Origin: Bacteroidales bacterium UBA4284
GTDB taxonomy: Bacteria > Bacteroidota > Bacteroidia > Bacteroidales > UBA932
NCBI GenBank assembly: GCA_002395925.1
Contig: DGVM01000190.1
Span: 1-5,373 of the forward strand
Length of the DNA stretch: 5,373 bases
Direction: 5' to 3'
The position numbers and the translations under genes are program-made. Positions 1 to 5,373 of this stretch are shown here, in pieces. The notes beneath the pieces are model-generated. The model saw only the letters and a list, made by a program, of their open reading frames with translations. It ran no database searches and was not told the DNA's origin. Positions within the stretch are counted from its first letter, which is position 1. Each line of letters opens with the position of its first letter.

Positions 1-395
1 GCGCCCTTGGTCGACCAGGTCTGGGCGGCGGAAACTATCTCCGAAGCAGCCGGATGGTCCGTGTTGGAGGAGATGCTCTTGACAATCTCGAACTGTGCGT
101 TGGTCGTACCGGATTTGTTGGCGCACACGACCTTTGTCAGCTTATATCCATTGATAGCAGGTAAACCGAGGTAACGCTTCTGGGCGTTGAACACCAGAGC
201 CTTGGTGCCTGTGTGCCAGAAAAGCTGGGCCGATGTGTTGGTAGCCTGGCCACAATCGGCAAGAACGAACGTATAATCAACAGCGTCGAGAGGATAGACG
301 CACTCGTATCCTCCCTCTACGTGCGGAAATTCCGCCTTGTTCTGGTCCGTCGGCCAGCCGACAAGCGGGTCTCCGGTAAAGTCGAAGGTGAGAAC
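1..395 (-). repeat. Duplicated C-terminal module, copy in FimB (incomplete)
   Basis: Residues about 294-424 of FimB repeat, at protein level, the module seen at 4885-5373. Shared landmarks are DYTFVLADCG, FW, RYLGLP-x-I-x-GY-x-L-x-KV and (D/E)IVS. The DNA has diverged: the ten codons for DYTFVLADCG (249-278 here, 5281-5310 in the other copy) differ at six positions, all synonymous. This indicates an old duplication held under protein-level selection, not a recent DNA repeat. Confidence 0.75.
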
Positions 396-1274
396 CTTGT
401 TGTTCGATGCAGCAGGAGCGGCGAACGTGCCGAGGTTGTAAATCTGCCCCCTTGCGAGCTCGGTTGCCGTTGAGGCGGGAATCGTCTTCACAAGAACATC
501 GTTAAGGTATATCTTCAAGCCGTCGGCAAGAGAAGTGGGACGAACAGCCACGTAATAATCTACATCCGAAGCAAGATCCGTGCTTCCGTCAATCGTGAAA
601 TTCACGTAATTGTATGCGGTCTGATTGTACTTGGTGAGGACGGAAGGATATGGCTCGGTGGTGCTGAGATCTGCACGGAACCTTCCTGAAATATAATCGG
701 TTGCATCGGCTACAATGCTGCCGCCCTTGACGCCACTGCCAGAGACGCGGAACTTAAGCAGCGCAACGGCGTTCTTGAAATGAAGCGCGCTACTGCCCGC
801 AGGGGCATATGCCGTCATCACAGCAGCCTGCCTGTCGAAGCTGCCGGGAACAAGGGTCTGGGTGGCAGGGACATCGACGGCGGCCATCTTGTAGATGTCG
901 CCTTCGCCCGTGAAATTGACCGCTCTTCCCTCGGAAGCCGCAGGGAAGATTGCCAGATAGTTGCCATCTGCGCAGCCATCACCAGTATAAGTGAACTTGG
1001 CCGAGGTGGCATTGCCGTTCAGAGCCGTCGTGAATTCATAGCCGCGCTGAGAGCCGGAGTTGCCGTCTGCCTGAGTGTAAACGGTAATCCGGTCGCCGTC
1101 TTCCCAAAAAGTTTGGGGCTTTCCGTTACCGTTCAAGTCAAGAACGGCCTTGGTGCCGTCGCTCGCGACAGCCTCAAACGTGACCGTATGAGATGCGTTG
1201 ATGTCTGTGCTGATTTGCTTTTCGCAAGCCATCATCACCGTGACGGCTGCAATAAATATCAATACTTTTTTCAT
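1..1274 (-). CDS. Fimbrillin-family surface lipoprotein (FimB), 3' end cut off by window edge
   Basis: An open frame runs uninterrupted for 424 codons from the ATG at 1274 to the left edge, so the C-terminus is missing. The N-terminus (MKK, hydrophobic stretch, then MMAC) is a lipoprotein signal with the lipidated cysteine at residue 17. Residues about 28-285 resemble the fimbrillin/Mfa-like family of Bacteroidales: VTFEA, then FWEDGDRITVY (57-67), NYLAIFPA (105-112), FKNAVALLKFRV (166-177) and a closing ARGQIYNLGTF (274-284). Residues about 294-424 form a second module (LTFDFTGDPLVGWP, DYTFVLADCG, RYLGLPAINGYKL) that is also found in the gene at the right edge of the window. Alignment with that paralogue suggests about 35 residues are missing. 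The protein probably sits on the cell surface as an adhesin or fimbria-like subunit; the family call is from memory of its motifs, and the exact role is unknown. It lies 12 bases after the small gene at 1287-1412 and is probably co-transcribed with it. Confidence 0.85.
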   Translation of the reverse strand, partial: MKKVLIFIAAVTVMMACEKQISTDINASHTVTFEAVASDGTKAVLDLNGNGKPQTFWEDGDRITVYTQADGNSGSQRGYEFTTALNGNATSAKFTYTGDGCADGNYLAIFPAASEGRAVNFTGEGDIYKMAAVDVPATQTLVPGSFDRQAAVMTAYAPAGSSALHFKNAVALLKFRVSGSGVKGGSIVADATDYISGRFRADLSTTEPYPSVLTKYNQTAYNYVNFTIDGSTDLASDVDYYVAVRPTSLADGLKIYLNDVLVKTIPASTATELARGQIYNLGTFAAPAASNNKVLTFDFTGDPLVGWPTDQNKAEFPHVEGGYECVYPLDAVDYTFVLADCGQATNTSAQLFWHTGTKALVFNAQKRYLGLPAINGYKLTKVVCANKSGTTNAQFEIVKSISSNTDHPAASEIVSAAQTWSTKG

Positions 1275-1286
1275 AAGCGGTCAGTT

Positions 1287-1412
1287 TTAAATTGAATAAT
1301 CGACTGTTCCCCACTCTTCGGTGTCCACCACGTCGCTGGTGCATAAGATATCTTCCGTACGCAACAATAGCGTCTCGGCTTTGGGCGGATAATACAATTC
1401 GTTCTTTTTCAT
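1287..1412 (-). CDS. Small 41-residue protein upstream of the fimbrillin-like gene
   Basis: The frame starts with ATG at 1412 and ends with TAA at 1287-1289, encoding 41 residues. It begins MKKNELYYPPKAETLLL, has one cysteine (residue 24) and ends acidic and aromatic (EEWGTVDYSI). There is no signal peptide or membrane segment. It fills the whole gap between the EEP-B stop (10 bases upstream) and the FimB start (12 bases downstream), which is the spacing expected of a real operon member rather than a chance frame. From memory, short proteins of the pattern MKK-x-Y-x-P-x-x-E followed by an acidic, tryptophan-containing tail are common in Bacteroidales beside fimbrillin-like and other surface-protein genes, usually annotated as hypothetical. 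No function is established. It could be a small structural or accessory peptide, or a translated leader coupling EEP-B to FimB expression. Confidence 0.72.
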   Translation of the reverse strand: MKKNELYYPPKAETLLLRTEDILCTSDVVDTEEWGTVDYSI

Positions 1413-1422
1413 TCGTTTATGA

Positions 1423-2316
1423 TTATTTTGTTATTCTGAAATCGACGTAGATCGGGAAGTGGTCGGAAGCAACGAGGCCATCGTACAGGGTGTCATCGCA
1501 TACATAACGCTGCGGCTGTACGCCCTTCCCGCGGTAATAGATGAAATCTATGCGCCTGGACGGGTCCGAGACGGGTTTCCATTCATTAAAGGTGCCCTGA
1601 GGGCCGATACGCAACTCCGGCTTGTCGTCGAAGGCATGATAAGAGTCCGTCCACCAGGAACGGTAAACTGCAGAAGCGTCATCGGTCTCCCTGGCATTCA
1701 TATCGCCGACAAAGAAGGATGGATACCCCTTGGGATTGTATTTCTTCTCCATATCGATGAAAATATGTGCATTGTCGGCGTGCTGCTGCTTGTTGAGGGG
1801 CGCATGGGTCACCATCATAAAGTAACGCCGTCCGTCCTTCACATCCCGGAGAATTGCGCAGAAACCACCTCTGATCATTTTCTCTCCGTCGTTAATCTGC
1901 TTTTTCTCCGGCGGGTCGGAAAGCCAGAAATAATGGGGTTCTCCTTCCATCTCGAACCTGTCCTTGCGCCACAGCAAGCCGTGCGCCTTGGTGCCGTGAC
2001 CATCATCGGCATAAGGGCCGAAGAAATAACTGCCGAATTCAGCGCCTTCGGCCGCAAGCAGGCGCGGTATGCTTTCCTGCTCGTCGGAGTCAACTTCCTG
2101 CAGGCCGCAGAGGTCAAACCCGCACGCGATGATGGAGCGGATTACACGGGGCTCGCGCACCTGCCAGTTGTTGTCAGGGCTCTTCTTGTCGAGCGGAGCG
2201 CGCCGCAGGTTGTAAGAACCAACGCGGAGCGTCGACGGCTTGAGCGAGGCGCACGAAGTGGCAGAAAAAGCGACTATCGCTGCCATAAGCAAATATGTCA
2301 CAAAACGTTTAACCAT
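1423..2316 (-). CDS. Endonuclease/exonuclease/phosphatase-family lipoprotein (EEP-B)
   Basis: This 297-residue protein is a predicted exported metal-dependent phosphoesterase of the DNase I-like (Exo_endo_phos) superfamily. The N-terminus has a hydrophobic segment followed by ATSC, a plausible lipobox with cysteine 22. The catalytic core is complete: SYNLR (N36), LQEV (E74), VTHAPLN (H171), VGDMN (D205, N207), RRIDFIYYRG (D257) and ASDHFPIYVD (D285, H286). Family members cleave phosphodiesters or phosphomonoesters in nucleic acids, phospholipids, inositol phosphates or similar substrates; nothing here fixes the substrate. It is paralogous to EEP-A at 3680-4885, sharing for example HYFWL, PSFFVGDMN and ASDHFP, but lacks the N-terminal BACON domain. 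The start at 2316 is 4 bases past the GH28-like stop and directly precedes the signal peptide. The gene is in the same operon as its neighbours. Confidence 0.9.
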   Translation of the reverse strand: MVKRFVTYLLMAAIVAFSATSCASLKPSTLRVGSYNLRRAPLDKKSPDNNWQVREPRVIRSIIACGFDLCGLQEVDSDEQESIPRLLAAEGAEFGSYFFGPYADDGHGTKAHGLLWRKDRFEMEGEPHYFWLSDPPEKKQINDGEKMIRGGFCAILRDVKDGRRYFMMVTHAPLNKQQHADNAHIFIDMEKKYNPKGYPSFFVGDMNARETDDASAVYRSWWTDSYHAFDDKPELRIGPQGTFNEWKPVSDPSRRIDFIYYRGKGVQPQRYVCDDTLYDGLVASDHFPIYVDFRITK

Positions 2317-2320
2317 ACCA

Positions 2321-3676
2321 TCAACGGTCTGCTGCTGTCCAGTCGTAGTTGTTCTTGAATCCGAAGTCCCCGGTGAAAGTGAAGGAGCAGTCGTCGAAGC
2401 TCAGCCCGACTACATGCACGAACTGCTCAGGCATCTTCTTGGGAACGGCTCCGTGACGCTTGGCATCCGGCATCTGGTCGGGAGTGAGGCGCACGAAGCG
2501 GCAATCGCGGAAGACCACATCCTCGAACGGGCAGTCCTTGCGTCCCTGGAGGTAGGGATAGTAGAGACTCTCCACCTGCATGTCCGTAAAGCGCAGGTGG
2601 CGTATTGCGGCCGCAAGTACCTCAGGATTCTCATGCACACGACCGTACACCGGATAAAACACCTTGTTCATACGGATGTTGGAAAAGGAGATGTTTTCAA
2701 TGAGAGTCGCCTCGCGTCCGTAGTCGTTGGATGCGTCCTCCGGATTGCGGAACTTGTATTCCGGAAGGTCAATGCTCACGCCCTTGGAGGAATCGTAGAT
2801 GACGATGTTGGAGAGGTTGCAGTCGCGGATGACGCCGTCGTTGGACCAGCCCAGGCGTATGGCTGCTGACCAGCTGCGGAAAACGCAGTTGGTGATTGTG
2901 ACGCGCTCAAGCGCCTTGTTCTCCTTGAGCGAACGGCTGTTGGCACGCAGGACGATGGAATCGTCGCCGCTCTCGATAATGCAGTTGGAAATGGTAACGT
3001 CGCGGGAGCAGTTGAGGTGGATACCGTCGTTGTTGGGATAACGCACGTCGGCAAGGATCGTGCACCTGTCGAAGCGTACGCGGTCGCAATCGTGGATCCA
3101 GTAGCTCCAGCCGGCGGGCTGGTTGCGCATCGTGACATCGGTAACGGTGACATCGGTGCAGCCTGCGAAGAACACCACCCTGGGAAGGGATTCCTTGCGG
3201 GGAACGGTGCGGACGAAGTGCCATCCGGTCCAGTCGTCACCCTCCTTGGGTTTGATGAAATTGGTGCCGTTACCGTCAATGACTCCCCTGCCGGTAATGG
3301 CGATGTTCTGCGCCTCATCAGCGTATATAAGGGATACATTACGGAAACGGGGAAGCGCTGAACTGTCATAATGGCGGGCGTCCGTACGGTCGGGATAATC
3401 GGAAAGGTCGGGAGAAGCAAGCAGGATGGCATCGGCATCGATATGCAATTCCACGCCGCTCTTTAGTTCGAACGGAGTCACCAGGAAAGTGCCACCAGAG
3501 AGGATTACCTTGCCGCCACCGGCGTTGGAAACCTCGTCGATAGCCTTCTGGAGGACCTTTGTCACCTTGGTCTTGCCGTCGGCCTTTGCGCCGTAGGATT
3601 TAAGATTGATGTCCTTTGCCTGCACCAGACCGGAGCAGACTATCATAGCCGCAAAAAGGAGTATGAGTCTTTTCAT
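2321..3676 (-). CDS. Exported GH28-like parallel beta-helix glycosidase (polygalacturonase family)
   Basis: This 451-residue protein has a type I signal peptide (hydrophobic core, VQA before K21), indicating a periplasmic or secreted product. The mature N-terminus, INLKSYGAKADGKTK, is the usual opening of pectinase-type beta-helix proteins, followed by KAIDE and a GGGKVILSGGTFL turn. Repeated short coils (ITGRGVIDGNGT, VTVTDVTMRNQPAGW, VTISNCIIESGDDSI, VTITNCVFRS) fit a right-handed parallel beta-helix. Candidate GH28 catalytic acids are D217 in PNNDGIH and D238/D239 in SGDDSI. The classical GHG and RIK motifs are not evident; the equivalent region reads SWSAAIRLGW (268-277). Family members hydrolyse galacturonic-acid linkages in pectin or rhamnogalacturonan by inversion, but this divergent active site makes the exact linkage uncertain. 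It starts 3 bases after the EEP-A stop, ends 4 bases before EEP-B, and is the only glycosidase in view. Confidence 0.88.
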   Translation of the reverse strand: MKRLILLFAAMIVCSGLVQAKDINLKSYGAKADGKTKVTKVLQKAIDEVSNAGGGKVILSGGTFLVTPFELKSGVELHIDADAILLASPDLSDYPDRTDARHYDSSALPRFRNVSLIYADEAQNIAITGRGVIDGNGTNFIKPKEGDDWTGWHFVRTVPRKESLPRVVFFAGCTDVTVTDVTMRNQPAGWSYWIHDCDRVRFDRCTILADVRYPNNDGIHLNCSRDVTISNCIIESGDDSIVLRANSRSLKENKALERVTITNCVFRSWSAAIRLGWSNDGVIRDCNLSNIVIYDSSKGVSIDLPEYKFRNPEDASNDYGREATLIENISFSNIRMNKVFYPVYGRVHENPEVLAAAIRHLRFTDMQVESLYYPYLQGRKDCPFEDVVFRDCRFVRLTPDQMPDAKRHGAVPKKMPEQFVHVVGLSFDDCSFTFTGDFGFKNNYDWTAADR

Positions 3677-3679
3677 TGT

Positions 3680-4885
3680 TTAATCAATAATTGTTGCGTC
3701 CACATATACGGGGAAGTGGTCCGATGCGTACAAACCGCCGTATATGGTGTTCTTACAAGTATAAGTGTCAATCGTTATGGAACTGCCGCCTCGGAAAAAT
3801 ACCATATCGATGCGGCTCTTGCCAGATGTTGAAGCATATCCGTTGAAAGTTGCCGGCGCTCCGAAACGCTTGTTTGTGGATGCCTCCTTGTAAGAATCCT
3901 TCCAGTAGGAGGTGAAAACAGCATACGGGGAACCAGGTTCGGAGTCCTCGCTGGAATTCATGTCGCCGACGAAGAACGACGGCAGGCCGTCCGGATTGAA
4001 CTGCTTCTCCATTCTTTCGTACTGTGGGGCATAGGCTATCCGGCAATCGGAATTCATGCACCCGTGGGTATTCATAAAGAAGATTTTCAGCCCGGTAGCT
4101 TTGTGGGTAAGTACGCAGCAGCAGCCTCCGCGGTTGAAATTGCCATTGCTGCCGATATCGTTGCGCAACATCGTACCGGGATCGTCACCCAGCCAGAAGT
4201 AATGCCAGTTGCTCATTGTGAAAGCGTCCGTGCGCCATCCGATTCCCTGCCCCTTGTCACCGGAGCCGCTCTGGGAATAGGGACTGAAGAACTGGAACGA
4301 ATAGATACCGGAGAATGTTGATTTGAGCCAGCTTTGCGTTGCAGAACCCACTTCCTGCATACCGAATACATCGAAAGCGCAATCCTTTATGGATTGTCCG
4401 AGCCGATCCTTACGTACCTGCCAGGAATTCTTCTCATTGGATTCGGTAAGCCAGTCGCCACGGAGGTTATAAGTTCCGATCTTCAGGGTTGCAGTAGCCT
4501 GCTGGTGGCCGGAGCCGTCGTCGCACTTCTGGGTTATGGCAACCGTAGCAGTAAGTCCGCCTTCTGTCTTCACTACCACCGAGCCGGTGCGAGGACTTTT
4601 GTGTGTATTCTCGAAGATGCGGAGCGTAAGGGTGGCATCGCCTTTGCCGGTGGAGCGGTCGAGCTTGCCCCAGGTTGCCTCAGTACCACCTGCATCCAGG
4701 AATGATGCCGTCCAAGGGACGTTGGAGCTGACGGTGATACTGTGGCTAGCCAGGTCTTTGGGCGCTTCGATTACCGGAGGATCCACCGAAAGACTTTCTT
4801 TTTCCGGGTTAACCTTTCCGTTGCAGGACACCAGAAGCAGTCCTGCAACGGAGAGGGAAACCCCAACTAAACCAATGTTTTTCAT
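3680..4885 (-). CDS. BACON-domain endonuclease/exonuclease/phosphatase lipoprotein (EEP-A)
   Basis: This 401-residue predicted surface lipoprotein has a signal segment ending LLVSC (lipidated cysteine 21). Residues about 31-120 match a BACON domain: HSITVSSNVPWTAS, a GKGDATLTLRI strand, then PRTGSVVVKTEGG and TVAITQK. Residues about 133-401 form a DNase I-like phosphoesterase with all core motifs: GTYNLR (N140), GMQEV (E178), NTHG (H274), VGDMN (D308, N310), SRIDMVFFRG (D360) and ASDHFPVYVD (D389, H390). BACON domains in Bacteroidota are often N-terminal spacers or binding modules on surface glycan enzymes, so this enzyme is probably displayed outside or at the outer membrane. The substrate is unknown: DNA, phospholipid or a phosphorylated glycan are all possible. 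Unlike EEP-B it carries clustered cysteines (255-257, 276, 281) near the catalytic histidine. Its start codon overlaps the preceding stop, and it is followed after 3 bases by the GH28-like gene. Confidence 0.92.
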   Translation of the reverse strand: MKNIGLVGVSLSVAGLLLVSCNGKVNPEKESLSVDPPVIEAPKDLASHSITVSSNVPWTASFLDAGGTEATWGKLDRSTGKGDATLTLRIFENTHKSPRTGSVVVKTEGGLTATVAITQKCDDGSGHQQATATLKIGTYNLRGDWLTESNEKNSWQVRKDRLGQSIKDCAFDVFGMQEVGSATQSWLKSTFSGIYSFQFFSPYSQSGSGDKGQGIGWRTDAFTMSNWHYFWLGDDPGTMLRNDIGSNGNFNRGGCCCVLTHKATGLKIFFMNTHGCMNSDCRIAYAPQYERMEKQFNPDGLPSFFVGDMNSSEDSEPGSPYAVFTSYWKDSYKEASTNKRFGAPATFNGYASTSGKSRIDMVFFRGGSSITIDTYTCKNTIYGGLYASDHFPVYVDATIID

Positions 4886-4887
4886 TA
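4883..4887 (-). promoter_or_regulatory. TAATG stop/start overlap coupling FimA to EEP-A
   Basis: On the minus strand the sequence reads TAATG: the TAA of the fimbrillin-like gene shares its final A with the ATG of EEP-A. One-base overlaps of this kind usually allow a terminating ribosome to reinitiate, so translation of EEP-A is probably coupled to FimA. No strong Shine-Dalgarno sequence is visible before the ATG, as is usual in Bacteroidota. Confidence 0.7.
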
Positions 4888-5373
4888 CTTTACGTATGTA
4901 AGTTCGAGTGAAGAGACGGCCCCTTTAACAAGGGCGTACATATAGTAGAGTTTGCCTGGTTCAGTACCGGTCAGTTTATAAGTATAGGATCCGCCTTGGG
5001 GGTCCCAGACCTGGAACTGTCCGCCTGAAACTATATCCGGAGACTCGTCGGTAAGAGCCTTGGCGGCGTCTGCCGAAGGGGCGATCCTGTCTGTAATCGC
5101 AATTTTGGGCGACAGCGATGCCGACGCAGCATTGAGAAGGACGCTGACACAGGAGACCTTTGACAATCTGTAGCCGTCGATTACCGGAAGGCCGAGGTAG
5201 CGGTACTGGGCGCCGAATGCAAGGCGGTTGCCAAGGTCGCCGGAGGCGGGAGCCCAGAACATCTGAGCCTTGGAGGCGCCGCCGCAGTCGGCCAGTACGA
5301 AGGTGTAATCAGTAGAGCCTATAGAATAGACGCAGCTTATGCCGCCTTCAGTGTGTTCATAACCGCCGGCAGT
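4885..5373 (-). CDS. Fimbrillin-like surface protein (FimA), 5' part outside window
   Basis: An open frame enters at base 5373 exactly on a codon boundary and ends with TAA at 4885-4887, giving the last 162 residues of a longer protein. No start is visible: the first ATG, at 5262, falls inside a conserved domain and is not the true start. The visible part matches the C-terminal module of FimB (1-1274): GGYEHTEGGISCVYS, DYTFVLADCG, MFW, RYLGLPVIDGYRLSKV, DIVSGG, then a tail with YYMYALVKGAVSSLELTYVK. By analogy the missing N-terminal part probably contains a lipoprotein signal and a fimbrillin-type domain, but this is inferred. It is the first visible gene of the operon and shares one base with the start of EEP-A. 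The role is presumably a surface-exposed adhesin or binding protein; the function of the shared module is not known to me. Confidence 0.8.
   Translation of the reverse strand, partial: TAGGYEHTEGGISCVYSIGSTDYTFVLADCGGASKAQMFWAPASGDLGNRLAFGAQYRYLGLPVIDGYRLSKVSCVSVLLNAASASLSPKIAITDRIAPSADAAKALTDESPDIVSGGQFQVWDPQGGSYTYKLTGTEPGKLYYMYALVKGAVSSLELTYVK

Noticed and set aside
780..1295. Plus-strand open frame of 171 codons opposite FimB
   Set aside because: FimB on the minus strand has a lipoprotein signal and fimbrillin motifs throughout this stretch; the plus-strand translation resembles nothing and starts inside the coding region.
1275..1425. Internal promoter before the small gene or FimB
   Set aside because: I looked for the Bacteroidota -33 TTTG and -7 TAnnTTTG elements on the minus strand and found no convincing pair; gene spacing favours read-through from upstream.
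1459..2358. Long plus-strand open frame of 299 codons opposite EEP-B
   Set aside because: Its codon boundaries coincide exactly with those of EEP-B on the other strand, so it stays open only because EEP-B rarely uses TTA, CTA and TCA codons. The translation has no recognisable domain, while EEP-B has every catalytic motif of its family.
2240..2869. Plus-strand open frame of 209 codons spanning the GH28/EEP-B junction
   Set aside because: It lies in the mirror frame of the GH28-like gene and runs across two confident genes; no coherent protein family is seen in it.
2776..3438. Minus-strand open frame of 220 codons overlapping the GH28-like gene in another frame
   Set aside because: It is a serine-, threonine- and proline-rich frame typical of an off-frame reading of GC-rich coding sequence; the GH28-like frame has signal peptide, beta-helix repeats and catalytic acids.
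3617..3676. Lipobox at cysteine 14 of the GH28-like protein
   Set aside because: The cysteine is too close to the N-terminus, inside the hydrophobic core, and a VQA-K type I cleavage site follows at residues 18-21.
4885..5262. A separate 125-residue gene starting at the ATG at 5262
   Set aside because: The frame stays open upstream to the window edge, and residues before this methionine (DYTFVLADCG) are conserved in the paralogue, so the ATG is internal to a larger gene.

Overview
The window looks like part of a Bacteroidota (probably Bacteroidales) genome. Every gene lies on the minus strand, so transcription runs from base 5373 towards base 1. The phylum call rests on an exported-protein repertoire typical of gut and rumen Bacteroidales: a BACON domain on a lipoprotein, fimbrillin-family lipoproteins, a GH28-type beta-helix enzyme, and no strong Shine-Dalgarno sequences before the starts. 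I cannot name a genus. No SusC/SusD pair, regulator, transposase, RNA gene or CRISPR array is visible.

Layout in transcription order: (1) 3' end of a fimbrillin-like protein gene, FimA, entering at the right edge (5373-4885); (2) a BACON plus endonuclease/exonuclease/phosphatase (EEP) lipoprotein, EEP-A (4885-3680); (3) an exported GH28-like parallel beta-helix glycosidase (3676-2321); (4) a second EEP lipoprotein without BACON, EEP-B (2316-1423); (5) a 41-residue small protein (1412-1287); (6) a second fimbrillin-like lipoprotein, FimB, running off the left edge (1274-1). The gaps are a 1-base overlap, then 3, 4, 10 and 12 bases, so this is almost certainly one polycistronic unit. Its promoter and terminator both lie outside the window.

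The locus is built from duplicated parts. FimA and FimB share a C-terminal module containing RYLGLP, and EEP-A and EEP-B are clear paralogues. The two Fim/EEP pairs flank the single GH28-like gene almost as mirror images. All products except the small protein carry, or are inferred to carry, export signals, and at least three are lipoproteins, so the unit seems to assemble an envelope or surface system. A reasonable inference is cooperation between a pectin-type glycosidase, two metal-dependent phosphoesterases and two cell-surface adhesin-like proteins on one complex substrate. The substrate cannot be read from the sequence. The most notable points are the duplicated architecture, the BACON-EEP fusion, the GH28-like active site without the classical GHG and RIK motifs, and the overlooked small gene just upstream of FimB.
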